Assembly: GCA_002395155.1 (NCBI GenBank)
Contig: DGWD01000042.1
Span: 124,001-188,000, forward strand
DNA length: 64,000 nt
Source: Treponema sp. UBA4267
GTDB taxonomy: Bacteria; Spirochaetota; Spirochaetia; Treponematales; Treponemataceae
Direction of reading: 5' to 3'
The position numbers were made by a program, and so were the translations under genes. Of this stretch, positions 17,763 through 25,999 are shown piece after piece. The notes beneath the pieces are model-generated. The model saw nothing but the letters and a program-made list of their open reading frames with translations, ran no database searches and was not told where the DNA came from. Positions within the stretch are counted from its first letter, which is position 1, and every line of letters starts with the position of its first letter.

Positions 17763-17813
17763 GGGGACAGACCCCTATAGTTAATAAGGAGTAATAAGGA
17801 GGGGTCTGTCCCC
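17763..17813. repeat. Inverted pair of the 13-base element
   Basis: Exact copies at 17763-17775 and inverted at 17801-17813. The arms extend to about 17 bases (AAGGGGGACAGACCCCT against its complement), with a 25-base loop that itself contains a TAATAAGGAG duplication. Confidence 0.92.
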
Positions 17814-17871
17814 CTTAATCACAATCATCAAACTTATTCAAAATACTTCTTAAACACGATATAATTTATTC

Positions 17872-18912
17872 ATGACCACAAAAGATAAAGTTCTGGAAAT
17901 TCTTTCACAAAATCATAATCAATCTGTTTCTGGAGAAAAAATTGCCCAATTCTGCGGAGTTAGTCGGGCTGCAATCTGGAAAGCAATAAAAACTCTTAGA
18001 GAAGAAGGCTGTCAGATAGAAGGAACAACAAATGGTGGATATATATTACAAGGGCCGGCAGATGTTTTCTCAAAAGATATGCTGATAAAATATCTTGCAG
18101 AAGATTACCCGGATTTTGCAAAAGGCAATATCGAATGTTTTAAAAACATAGATTCAACCAATACATATGCAAAAAAAATCCTTTCGGAATGTGGTGCATT
18201 AAGACTTGCAGATGGGGGTCTGTCCCCTGCTGGAAAAAAATATCACAATTCCATCATTGTTGCAGAAAGTCAAACTGCAGGTAGAGGAAGACTTGGACGA
18301 ACTTTTGTTTCACCATCAAAAACTGGAATTTACCTTTCTGTAATCTATGCACCAGAAGGTGGTATTACAGAACCTGCAAAACTTACAGCTTTTAGTGCAG
18401 TTGCTGTAAAACGAGTCATCAAAAAACTGTACAAAATAGATGCAAAGATAAAATGGATAAATGATATTTATATAAATGGTAAAAAAGTTTGCGGGATACT
18501 TACAGAAGGATTTACCAATTTTGAAACAGGAAGTATAGAATCTGCAGTTATTGGGATTGGCATAAATATAAGCGATAACCAGGATATTTTTAATGCAAAC
18601 AAATCTGCCGGTTCAATCACTGGAAAAAATACTGATGAAAATATCACACGATGCCAGCTTGCAGCACTTGTTGCAGGGGAAACACTAAAAATTTTTGATG
18701 AAGATACTGCAAGTGTGATGAAGGAATATAGAAATTCATCATTTTTAATAGGTGATAAAGTACAGGTACATCCAATCATTGGTGATGACAAAGCAGCTTA
18801 TTTTGCTCAAGTAATTGATATAGATGACAAAGCAGGATTGGTTGTTCAATTGGAAGATGGCAGCAGAAAAACACTAAACTCTGGTGAAGTAAGTTTGCAC
18901 TCGGATATTTAA
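17872..18912 (+). CDS. birA: Bifunctional biotin-protein ligase / biotin operon repressor
   Basis: A 346-residue BirA. Residues 5-58 form a winged helix (VSGEKIAQFCGVSRAAIWKAIK), the domain that lets BirA repress transcription. The ligase domain has GRGRLGRTFVS (137-147) for biotinyl-AMP formation and KWINDIYINGKKVCGI around 190, followed by an SH3-like C-terminal domain. Residues 115-119 (GGLSP) are encoded by an exact 13-mer copy (18215-18227), in a loop ahead of the ligase motif. A TATAAT at 17860-17865 ends just 6 bases before the ATG and there is no Shine-Dalgarno, so the mRNA may be leaderless. The bioYMN operon with a BirA-type operator lies next door. Confidence 0.95.
   Translation: MTTKDKVLEILSQNHNQSVSGEKIAQFCGVSRAAIWKAIKTLREEGCQIEGTTNGGYILQGPADVFSKDMLIKYLAEDYPDFAKGNIECFKNIDSTNTYAKKILSECGALRLADGGLSPAGKKYHNSIIVAESQTAGRGRLGRTFVSPSKTGIYLSVIYAPEGGITEPAKLTAFSAVAVKRVIKKLYKIDAKIKWINDIYINGKKVCGILTEGFTNFETGSIESAVIGIGINISDNQDIFNANKSAGSITGKNTDENITRCQLAALVAGETLKIFDEDTASVMKEYRNSSFLIGDKVQVHPIIGDDKAAYFAQVIDIDDKAGLVVQLEDGSRKTLNSGEVSLHSDI
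18215..18227 (+). repeat. 13-base element inside birA
   Basis: Exact GGGGTCTGTCCCC within the birA reading frame, giving Gly-Leu-Ser-Pro between a conserved N-terminal part and the GRGRLGR motif. Confidence 0.95.
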
Positions 18913-18932
18913 AAAACAGCCCTACTATTAAT

Positions 18933-19610
18933 CTACTTTCTAATACTAATAGCTCTTGCCATATTAAAGGCTTTTTTCATTCCTACAGAAAATAATACAG
19001 GTAAAAGAACCATATACATTTTTAAGTTTGCTTTTCCAGATCTTGCAATCCAGGCTCTTTTCGATTCCTCCCAGATTTTTGAAAGCATAGGAATAAAATT
19101 TAGAAACATTGAAATTGCATTTGTAAAAACAGAGTTGTATCCAAAAAGCTTTCCTATTCCTTCTCTCAATTCTAGAGATGATGAGGTCTTAAAAACCAGA
19201 GATGCACTCTGCATAATGGCAAATAATTTTATAAGTAAAAATACAGTTTCTTTTTCTGCAATCCAAGAGAAAGTTTGAGCAAAACTTTGAGGGGACAGAC
19301 CCCTAAGATTTAAATTCATTCCACCTTCCATAGGGGACAGACCCCCAATGAACCAGGAAATCAATTGAAATACAAAAAGAAGAACAGCATAGTAAATAAT
19401 TGGCCTTAAATCAGAAAGTTGCTCACGAATTGAAAACCCCAAACAAAAAGCCAGAATTACCTGAAAAATCATTAATCCCAGCGAAAAATATGGAGGTAAA
19501 CATAAAAAAAGAATATTTAATAAAGGAATAAATAGGATTTTACACCAGGCAGGACATTTATGTAAAAAAGAAGAACCTGGTTTATATGCAAAAAGTGAAT
19601 ACTTTACCAT
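18933..19610 (-). CDS. bioN: Biotin ECF transporter transmembrane protein
   Basis: About 225 residues from the ATG at 19610. That start is preferred because it lies at the stop of bioM (overlap of a few bases), whereas the longer in-frame start would sit well inside bioM. It is an energy-coupling-factor T subunit with five or so membrane helices and a cytoplasmic region containing SKIWEESKRAWIARSG, the A-R-x-G coupling motif that contacts the ATPase. It energises BioY. Two exact 13-mer copies lie inside a periplasmic or loop segment, giving GGLSP and RGLSP about 14 residues apart. Confidence 0.88.
   Translation of the reverse strand: MVKYSLFAYKPGSSFLHKCPAWCKILFIPLLNILFLCLPPYFSLGLMIFQVILAFCLGFSIREQLSDLRPIIYYAVLLFVFQLISWFIGGLSPMEGGMNLNLRGLSPQSFAQTFSWIAEKETVFLLIKLFAIMQSASLVFKTSSSLELREGIGKLFGYNSVFTNAISMFLNFIPMLSKIWEESKRAWIARSGKANLKMYMVLLPVLFSVGMKKAFNMARAISIRK
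19291..19345 (-). repeat. Two 13-base elements inside bioN
   Basis: Exact copies at 19291-19303 and 19333-19345, same orientation and same codon phase, each read Gly-Leu-Ser-Pro in bioN. A decayed copy (GGGGACAGACCTG, 19968-19980) occurs in bioM. Confidence 0.95.
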
Positions 19611-20320
19611 ATGAAATCCTCTAGATTTTTGTAAGTAACCATCGGATTTCTTATGTTCCATTTTTCCAAATCTTCATTCAGTGCAGATTGCGGATCAGAA
19701 TCAAAAACTTTTTCCCCTCGGAATAAAACAATAAATCTGTCCGCAAGTCCAAGACATTTTTCTATCTCGTGAGAAAGAATTATTATGGTTTTTCCCTCAG
19801 ATTTTAACTGTTTAATTAATCCGTTTACCTGCTTTACACCTTGATAATCCAAATTAGCATATGGTTCATCCATAATGATAATAGGAAGATCCATAGCTAT
19901 CATACAGGCAAGGGCCAAACGACGTTTTTCACCACCAGATAAAAATCTTGCTGGATAATCTGCTTTAGGGGACAGACCTGTCTTTTCCAAAGCTTTCAGT
20001 ACAGCAGCCTCTACATCAACTTTTTTCCATCCTAAATTCTTAGGTCCAAAAGCTATATCCTCACGTGGAGTTTCTCCAAGAATTTGAGTTTCTGCTTCCT
20101 GAAAAACAAGTCCTACCCTTTTACCATTCAATTCAATAGATCCAGAATCAGCATCTTCCAAACCTGCAATAATAGACATTAACAAACTCTTTCCTGAACC
20201 ATTTTCGCCTCCAATTAAAAGACATTTTCCGTCTTCAAGTTCAAAAGAAACATTTTTAAGAGCCTGTTTTTCTCCATCCAGTGTTTGAAATGATTTTCTT
20301 ATATTCTGAATCTTTATCAT
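19604..20320 (-). CDS. bioM: Biotin ECF transporter ATPase
   Basis: A 238-residue ABC ATPase. Walker A is GGENGSGKS (37-45), the signature is LSGGEKRRLALA, and Walker B is PIIIMDEPYANLD, with a switch His in LSHE. It hydrolyses ATP to drive the BioY/BioN complex. The gene lies between bioY (4 bases upstream) and bioN (overlapping), so the three are one operon. A degenerate 13-mer encodes TGLSP near residue 115. Confidence 0.93.
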   Translation of the reverse strand: MIKIQNIRKSFQTLDGEKQALKNVSFELEDGKCLLIGGENGSGKSLLMSIIAGLEDADSGSIELNGKRVGLVFQEAETQILGETPREDIAFGPKNLGWKKVDVEAAVLKALEKTGLSPKADYPARFLSGGEKRRLALACMIAMDLPIIIMDEPYANLDYQGVKQVNGLIKQLKSEGKTIIILSHEIEKCLGLADRFIVLFRGEKVFDSDPQSALNEDLEKWNIRNPMVTYKNLEDFIW

Positions 20321-20323
20321 TAA

Positions 20324-20947
20324 TTAAACCTCTTCTGCCTGATTAACCTTTTTTTTATCATTATACAGATATTGAGCAAGAATTGGACGTATTTTTAATG
20401 CAACTGGAATTGCTACTACAATTTTCAACAAATCCCCAGGAATATAAGGAATTACACAAGCAGCCATTGTATAGGCAAAGGCAGTCTTATCAGCTGGAAT
20501 ACGTCCTGCTTTTTCAGCCCATCTGGCAAAATGAATGATACCTGGAACATACAAAATCACCATTCCAGCAAAAATAGCAATTGTAATTCTAATTAAATTT
20601 TTCCAGCTGAACTTTTTATCTGAAACAGAAGGACAACCTGCAATAAACCCGGTTACAACTGCACCCAATAAATAACCCAGTAAAAATCCTCCAGTAGGTC
20701 CAGCCCAAACTGCTATACCGCTTGTTCCACCTGCATAAACAGGTAAACCAATTAAACCTGCAAGTAAAAATAAAGCAGTTGGAATACCTCCCAGGAAAGA
20801 ACCCAGAATTGCAGATGTCAAAATACACAGAGCATTTTGAAGAACAATTGGTACAGGTCCCAAAGGAATTCTAAGAAAGCAGCCAATACAAATAATTGCT
20901 GCAAACAATGCAATAAAAGAAATTTTTAAAATATTTTTGTTTTTCAT
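20324..20947 (-). CDS. bioY: Biotin transporter substrate-binding subunit BioY
   Basis: A 207-residue integral membrane protein with about six helices, the ECF S component for biotin. Typical BioY segments are IPLGPVPIVLQN near residue 30, GLIGLPVYAGG near 65, and GPTGGFLLGYLLGA near 85. It heads the bioYMN operon. An inverted repeat closely matching the BirA operator covers positions 19-53 upstream of its start, so biotin uptake is probably repressed by the BirA encoded next to it. Confidence 0.95.
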   Translation of the reverse strand: MKNKNILKISFIALFAAIICIGCFLRIPLGPVPIVLQNALCILTSAILGSFLGGIPTALFLLAGLIGLPVYAGGTSGIAVWAGPTGGFLLGYLLGAVVTGFIAGCPSVSDKKFSWKNLIRITIAIFAGMVILYVPGIIHFARWAEKAGRIPADKTAFAYTMAACVIPYIPGDLLKIVVAIPVALKIRPILAQYLYNDKKKVNQAEEV

Positions 20948-20965
20948 GATGATGAAGAGTAATAC

Positions 20966-21000
20966 ATTGTAAACTTTAAATCAAGTTACGGGTTTACAAT
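20966..21000 (-). promoter_or_regulatory. BirA (biotin repressor) operator upstream of bioY
   Basis: ATTGTAAAC (20966-20974) and GTTTACAAT (20992-21000) form a perfect inverted repeat. The half-sites match the E. coli bio operator pattern TTGTAAACC-N16-GGTTTACAA with a spacing one base shorter. Its position 19 bases before bioY and the presence of a winged-helix BirA three genes away make the assignment strong. Confidence 0.85.
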
Positions 21001-21017
21001 GCTAAAAAAATTAAAGC

Positions 21018-21078
21018 GGGGACAGACCCCGCTCTTGTTGAAAAAAATTACATTATTAAGGGATGGGGGACAGACCCC
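21018..21078. repeat. Two direct copies of the 13-base element
   Basis: Exact copies at 21018-21030 (flanked by GC on both sides, so the palindrome is extended) and 21066-21078, same orientation, in the gap between bioY and the TrpXYZ-type ATPase gene. Confidence 0.95.
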
Positions 21079-21093
21079 TACCTTAAAAAAAAA

Positions 21094-21885
21094 TTATCCA
21101 AGAAGCTTATCGCTTACAACACCACTGGCATTAAATTTTTCAAGCAAATCTTCAACCTTAAGATTTTTCTTTTCTTCGCCACGAACATCATAAACAATTC
21201 GGCCATCCATCATCATAATCAAACGATTTCCATAACGAATAGCATCTTTCATATTATGTGTAACCATGAAAGTTGTGAGATTATCTTTTTTTACCAGTTC
21301 TTCAGTAAGTTCAAGAACTTTTTTTGCAGTTTTTGGGTCTAATGCCGCAGTATGTTCATCTAAAAGAAGAAGTTTTGGCTTTTGTAAAGTTGCCATAAGC
21401 AAAGTTAAAGCCTGACGCTGTCCACCAGAAAGAAGTCCAACTTTAGCATTCATACGATTTTCAAGACCGAGATCAAGAAGAGCTAATTTTTCACGATACA
21501 ATTCTTTTTCTTCATTCTTGATGTACCATGCAAGCCCTCTTTTTTTCCCGCGACGCATAGCCATAGCAAGATTTTCTTCAATTTCCATATTTGCTGCAGT
21601 ACCCATCATTGGATCCTGAAAAACTCTTCCTAAAAACTGTGCTCTATAATACTCAGGTTTTCCTGTAAGATTTTTTCCATCAAGTTCAATTGAACCAGTA
21701 TCTGTATAATGAACACCAGCAATAATGTTTAATAAAGTTGATTTTCCAGCTCCATTACCACCAATGATTGTAACAAAATCACCATCTTCCAATTCTAAAT
21801 CAATTCCACGGATAGCTTTCTTTTCAGTTACAGTACCAGGATTAAAGGTCTTTGTAATATTTGAAAGTTTTAACATTGTAGACAT
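21094..21885 (-). CDS. ABC transporter ATPase (TrpXYZ-type)
   Basis: A 263-residue ATPase. Walker A is GGNGAGKS near 38-45, the signature is LSGGQRQALTLL, and Walker B is KLLLLDEHTAALDP. Together with the permease and the binding protein upstream it forms a complete uptake system of the PF04392 type, which in some Firmicutes is linked to tryptophan (trpXYZ). No T-box or trp motif is visible here, so the substrate is left open; an amino acid or related compound is likely. Confidence 0.9.
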   Translation of the reverse strand: MSTMLKLSNITKTFNPGTVTEKKAIRGIDLELEDGDFVTIIGGNGAGKSTLLNIIAGVHYTDTGSIELDGKNLTGKPEYYRAQFLGRVFQDPMMGTAANMEIEENLAMAMRRGKKRGLAWYIKNEEKELYREKLALLDLGLENRMNAKVGLLSGGQRQALTLLMATLQKPKLLLLDEHTAALDPKTAKKVLELTEELVKKDNLTTFMVTHNMKDAIRYGNRLIMMMDGRIVYDVRGEEKKNLKVEDLLEKFNASGVVSDKLLG

Positions 21886-21900
21886 ATCTTCTCCCCAAAC

Positions 21901-22959
21901 CTAGTTATCTGCTGTAGAATGCTTAAAATGATCATCTGCATGTCTAGTATTAACTTCATTAGCAGGACCTTTATAAGCATTTTTCTTACTATTAATTTTT
22001 GATTTAAACACAGGAACTGACAAAGCAATTGCAACTACTAAAGCTGTAAGTAACTTCAAATCAGTTGATTTCAATCCCATTTCAAGAACAATTGCTATTA
22101 CAATACGATAAATGATTGAACCAAAAACAACAGAAAGCAATGTCCACCATAAACCAAATCGAGTTCCAAAAAGAACTTCCCCTATGATGATAGAAGCAAG
22201 GCCAACAACGATTGTACCTGTTCCCATTCCAACATCTGCATATCCCTGACTTTGTGCAACTAAAGCACCACTTAAAGCAACTAAACCATTTCCAAGCATA
22301 AGTCCGACGATTTTTGTAGTATCTGTATTTACACCAAGTGCTCTAACCATGTGTTCGTTACTTCCTGTTGCTCTAATAGCAGAACCATACTCTGTACCAA
22401 AAAACCAGTACATAACGATAATAATTATTGCAATAATGATAATTCCCAAAATTAATGATGATGTAGTTGTTGTAAAGACTTCTTCAACACTCCACAATAA
22501 ATCTTCAAAGGCTTCTTCATCATGTATACCTTTGAATAAAGCAATAATATGGGCAAAACCTGATACAAATAAAGTCATCATTGTATTTAATCCCAACATT
22601 GGAGTATTTGCTTTTCCCATAATTCTTATATTTATAGAATAAAGTGCTATTTGAGTAAGAATAGAAGCAAGAAGAATATTAATTTTTAACTTGGTTGTCA
22701 TAAAACCTGTAACAGCTCCACAGGCCAATCCCATTAAAAAGACAAACAGAAGTGTAAAATATGGATTTACACCTTTAACAATTAAAATAGCTGTTATTGC
22801 ACCACCTGCAGCGAAACTTCCATCTACAGTCATATCTGCAACATTCAAAATTCTAAAAGTCAGGTACACTCCTAATGTCATAACCCCCCAGAGTACCCCC
22901 TGAGATACTGCACCTGGCAAAGCAGATAGAACACGTTGTAGAAAATCTAAAACTAACAT
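21901..22959 (-). CDS. ABC transporter permease (TrpXYZ-type)
   Basis: A 352-residue inner-membrane permease of the BPD_transp_2 group with about eight to nine helices. It opens with a periplasmic-facing helix and contains GVYLTFRILNVADMTVDGSFAAGG, highly characteristic of this group. The C-terminal tail (KSKINSKKNAYKGPANEVN) is hydrophilic and cytoplasmic. The gene lies 15 bases upstream of the ATPase gene and about 80 bases downstream of the binding-protein gene. Confidence 0.9.
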   Translation of the reverse strand: MLVLDFLQRVLSALPGAVSQGVLWGVMTLGVYLTFRILNVADMTVDGSFAAGGAITAILIVKGVNPYFTLLFVFLMGLACGAVTGFMTTKLKINILLASILTQIALYSINIRIMGKANTPMLGLNTMMTLFVSGFAHIIALFKGIHDEEAFEDLLWSVEEVFTTTTSSLILGIIIIAIIIIVMYWFFGTEYGSAIRATGSNEHMVRALGVNTDTTKIVGLMLGNGLVALSGALVAQSQGYADVGMGTGTIVVGLASIIIGEVLFGTRFGLWWTLLSVVFGSIIYRIVIAIVLEMGLKSTDLKLLTALVVAIALSVPVFKSKINSKKNAYKGPANEVNTRHADDHFKHSTADN

Positions 22960-23038
22960 TTATAAACTCCACTAAAATTTAAACTGGCAACAATCATGAG
23001 TTTATTGATTGTTGCCAGATATTCTACACGAAATTCAA

Positions 23039-23983
23039 TTATTTCAAAAGGTCTGCAGGAATAGTTACTCCAATTGCCTTTGCAGTTTCTGCATTTGATA
23101 CAAAATCACAAGTATCAAGATACTGAATTGGCATATCTGCAGGTTTTTTACCATTAAGAATTTCAACTGCCATTTTAGCAGTCTGTTTTCCAAGTTCATA
23201 ATAGTTGATACCATATGTAGCAAGACCACCAGCTGTAACCATACCTTCTTCACCACAAATAGTAGGCTTTTTATTTTCAATTGCAATTTGAGCAACAAGT
23301 GGCATTCCTGCTGCAATCATATTATCTGTTGGTGAATAGATAACATCAGCCTTCTGACAAAGTGACTGAGTTACCTGCTGGATTTCATTTGAGTTTGAAA
23401 CAGTTGCTTCTACATATTTTAAACCAAGTTTGTCACATGCTTCTTCTGCAAGTTTTACCTGGAAAAGTGAATTCTGTTCACTTGAACAATAAAGCATACC
23501 AACAGTTTTTGCATTTGGAAAAAGTTTTGTAACCAATTCCATCTGAGCTGCACATGGAGTAAGATCAGATGTTCCTGTTACATTTGTTCCTGGATTTTTA
23601 TTTGATTTTACAAGTTTTGCTGATTCTGGATCTGTAACTGAAGAAATAACAATTGGAATCTTTTTTGTAAGATTTGCAACAGCCTGTGCAGCAGGAGTAG
23701 CAATTGCAAAAATAAGATCATCTTTACCATTTACGAACTTCTGAGCAATTGTTACACAGTTAGCCTGTTCACCCTGAGCGTTCTGATAATCAATTTTAAT
23801 ATTATCACCATCAACATATCCTGCTTCTGCAAGACCGTCTACAAAACCTTTATAGTTTGCATCAAGTGCTGAATGCTCTACGAGCTGGATTACACCAATT
23901 TTTATTACTTTCTTTTTCTTTGCTGCTGAAACAGTAGACATACAAACAGCCGCCATGATTACAGCTGCCAATACTTTTTTCAT
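23039..23983 (-). CDS. ABC transporter substrate-binding protein (PF04392-like)
   Basis: A 314-residue periplasmic binding protein with a Sec signal peptide (MKKVLAAVIMAAVCMSTVSA). It has no lipobox cysteine at the cleavage site. The pattern IKIGVIQLVEHSALDANYKGF and later TDLTPCAAQMEL matches the ABC_sub_bind family (TrpX-like). It begins the operon, with an AGGAGG ribosome-binding site. A region of about 400 bases with a RAYT-associated hairpin lies upstream. Confidence 0.9.
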   Translation of the reverse strand: MKKVLAAVIMAAVCMSTVSAAKKKKVIKIGVIQLVEHSALDANYKGFVDGLAEAGYVDGDNIKIDYQNAQGEQANCVTIAQKFVNGKDDLIFAIATPAAQAVANLTKKIPIVISSVTDPESAKLVKSNKNPGTNVTGTSDLTPCAAQMELVTKLFPNAKTVGMLYCSSEQNSLFQVKLAEEACDKLGLKYVEATVSNSNEIQQVTQSLCQKADVIYSPTDNMIAAGMPLVAQIAIENKKPTICGEEGMVTAGGLATYGINYYELGKQTAKMAVEILNGKKPADMPIQYLDTCDFVSNAETAKAIGVTIPADLLK

Positions 23984-24109
23984 ATATTTCCTCCTTAATA
24001 TGAAATAAATCGATTAATTATAGAAAGGATAAACTAGCTATTCAATAGTAAGAACTTAAAAATTACTTAAAATATTTTGTGTGAGTAAATATTTTTAAAA
24101 ATACGTAAA

Positions 24110-24166
24110 AATACGGGGTCTGTCCCCTTTTGTATGTATTCTATACAAAAGGGACAGACCCCGTAT
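24110..24166. repeat. Long 13-mer hairpin between the TrpX-type gene and the RAYT
   Basis: An exact copy at 24115-24127 and an inverted one-base-shorter copy at 24150-24162 pair over about 24 bases per arm (ATACGGGGTCTGTCCC with its complement) with a one-base bulge. This is the longest stem of the set and lies about 220 bases past the 3' end of the transposase gene. The rest of the 24000-24382 gap is AT-rich and shows nothing else I can name. Confidence 0.92.
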
Positions 24167-24382
24167 TGTACACGCTAAAAGTATATAAACTGAAATTGAA
24201 TTAATAGTATTTAAAAATAGATCTATTAAAACTTAAAAACGATATTTTATTTTCAGAAAAATAGTTTCAAATTATAAAAATAAGAACCATAAGATATTAA
24301 AATATAAACAATTTGTAGATTTATTATAGTAAATAAAAAAATTCACATCTTTTTAGGACACATTATTAAAGACAAACAAATA

Positions 24383-25132
24383 TCAAGCATTCTTAATAAT
24401 TTCTTTTTCTATTCCAGTTATTCTTGATAATTGATTAATAGAAATCCCCATTATCTTCAAAATCCTTAATTTTTCTTTTAATTTATCTGAGTCACATATA
24501 AAAATATCAACAAAGTTTTTATTATCAAATAATTGTTTAATAAATAATATTATTAATTCATCATCATCATAATTTCTTAACTCGGATGAATCGTAATCCA
24601 TACAAATATCATTATTGTACTGATTTAAAAAATTAATAACATTAGTTTTATTGCCAAAAACTTCATATAAAAAAGATTTATTAATTGATTCATTAGTTAC
24701 ATAACTACAATTAATTGAACTCCATCTATAACTACTCCAAATACATAAACCAGCCTTCTCAGGATTTTTCAAAATATAACGATAAACTGTCTTAAAATAA
24801 TCAACAGTTTCTACTGGTTCACTTTTATATCTACCTTGAAAAAGATGTCCTGTTCTTTCATATTTATGATTAAAATAATAGACATATGAACAAGATAGTC
24901 GTTTTACAAAATCAGACATAACATAATTACCTTTACCAATTAATAAATGAACATGATTTCCCATCAAACAATATGCATATAAATCTATTCCTGATTTATC
25001 AACATATTTTATTAACCTATTGATAAAGAAAAAACGATCATTATCATCATAGAAAAGATTTTGTTTATTATTCCCTCGGAGAATTACATGATAAATACCT
25101 GTATCTCCGTATTTCCGCGGCTTTCTTGACAT
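24383..25132 (-). CDS. REP-associated tyrosine transposase (RAYT), IS200-like Y1 family
   Basis: A 249-residue Y1 transposase of the HUH class. It opens with TGIYHVILRGNN, the RAYT N-terminal signature. The metal-binding HUH is His60-Val-His62 in GNHVHLLI, and the catalytic tyrosine lies in YRYILKNPEKAGL (Tyr117 or 119). A C-terminal segment (MGISINQLSRITGI) looks like a helix-turn-helix. Domesticated RAYTs act on hairpin REP sequences rather than carrying their own ends. This gene is single-copy in the window and lies between 13-mer copies on both sides, which is the basis for linking it to the dispersed element. Confidence 0.92.
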   Translation of the reverse strand: MSRKPRKYGDTGIYHVILRGNNKQNLFYDDNDRFFFINRLIKYVDKSGIDLYAYCLMGNHVHLLIGKGNYVMSDFVKRLSCSYVYYFNHKYERTGHLFQGRYKSEPVETVDYFKTVYRYILKNPEKAGLCIWSSYRWSSINCSYVTNESINKSFLYEVFGNKTNVINFLNQYNNDICMDYDSSELRNYDDDELIILFIKQLFDNKNFVDIFICDSDKLKEKLRILKIMGISINQLSRITGIEKEIIKNA

Positions 25133-25198
25133 CCTAATAATAATATAGACGCAATGTGTTTAAAAAAGGAAATGTAGATAAAAAATATTTAAAAATAA

Positions 25199-25211
25199 GG
25201 GGTCTGTCCCC
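25199..25211 (+). repeat. 13-base element 5' of the RAYT gene
   Basis: Exact GGGGTCTGTCCCC, 67 bases upstream of the transposase start. Together with the hairpin on the far side it brackets the gene. Confidence 0.95.
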
Positions 25212-25249
25212 ATATATACTTTTTACTATCCAAAATCTCAATCTACAGT

Positions 25250-25909
25250 TTAGATTTCTGTATAATTCTCTTTATTATTCATCGAGATAATCCATTGCAA
25301 TTTACGTACTTCTTTCGGGAGTATATCTCTTATCAATTCTGTTTTTTGAGTTCCAGGATTAAAAGATAAAGACAATTCCATTAAATCACTCATAACAGGA
25401 GGTAATATTCCAAAAATTTCTTCAATTTCCATTTTTGAATATTGACGATGACTTAACGGAATCTTATATTGTGCTAATTTATCAGAAGAATAAAACTTAC
25501 AGGGTTTGAAAACTATTTCACCATCTTTATTTTTATTACCACAAGCCCCAAATAATCTACAAATAAAAGCCCTGCCACCGTAAATAGAACAATGATAGGA
25601 TTGATTTTCTATCCAAAATTGACAACCTTTAAATCTAGGATAAGGAAAAATCCCTTCTGCGATTTTTTTTGCAACCTCGGGCTGATTCTCCAAAAGCCAG
25701 GCAGCCATGTACAATGCTTCACATTCCAATAAATCAGGTTCAAAATCTCTACAACATTCTCCACACCCAGATGGACAAAAAAACTCTGACTTCTTATACC
25801 ATTCAGATTGCTGAATACTAATATTTTCAAAAGATTTTTCCATCTCCACTAAAATCTCTTCTTCTCTAGTATTCTTCAACAATCTCAAAATATTTTGTAT
25901 TTCTGACAT
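25250..25909 (-). CDS. YkgJ-type cysteine-cluster protein
   Basis: A 219-residue protein with the zinc/iron-chelating cysteine cluster of PF03692: FCPSGCGECCRDF near 44-56, then CQFW, HCSIY, CRLFGACG and PCKFY further on, giving about nine conserved cysteines. Function is unknown; these proteins are thought to bind a metal or Fe-S cluster. A second, shorter member lies at 36912-37394. It has its own start and is followed by a 13-mer inverted pair. Confidence 0.8.
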   Translation of the reverse strand: MSEIQNILRLLKNTREEEILVEMEKSFENISIQQSEWYKKSEFFCPSGCGECCRDFEPDLLECEALYMAAWLLENQPEVAKKIAEGIFPYPRFKGCQFWIENQSYHCSIYGGRAFICRLFGACGNKNKDGEIVFKPCKFYSSDKLAQYKIPLSHRQYSKMEIEEIFGILPPVMSDLMELSLSFNPGTQKTELIRDILPKEVRKLQWIISMNNKENYTEI

Positions 25910-25939
25910 TTTATTTTCTAAGAGGCTCTTTTTTTTCTA

Positions 25940-25992
25940 GGGGTCTGTCCCCTATATATCTCTCTCATCCAAATCAAAAGGGGACAGACCCC
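25940..25992. repeat. Inverted pair of the 13-base element
   Basis: Exact copies at 25940-25952 and inverted at 25980-25992. Arms extend to TAGGGGTCTGTCCCC and its complement ending CTA. It lies in the gap between asnB and the cysteine-cluster gene and could act as a transcription barrier between them. Confidence 0.92.
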
Positions 25993-25999
25993 TAAATAA

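Noticed and set aside
24383..25132. Complete IS200/IS605 insertion sequence
   Set aside because: No tnpB/iscB partner and no clear element ends; the long RAYT form fits a domesticated enzyme better.
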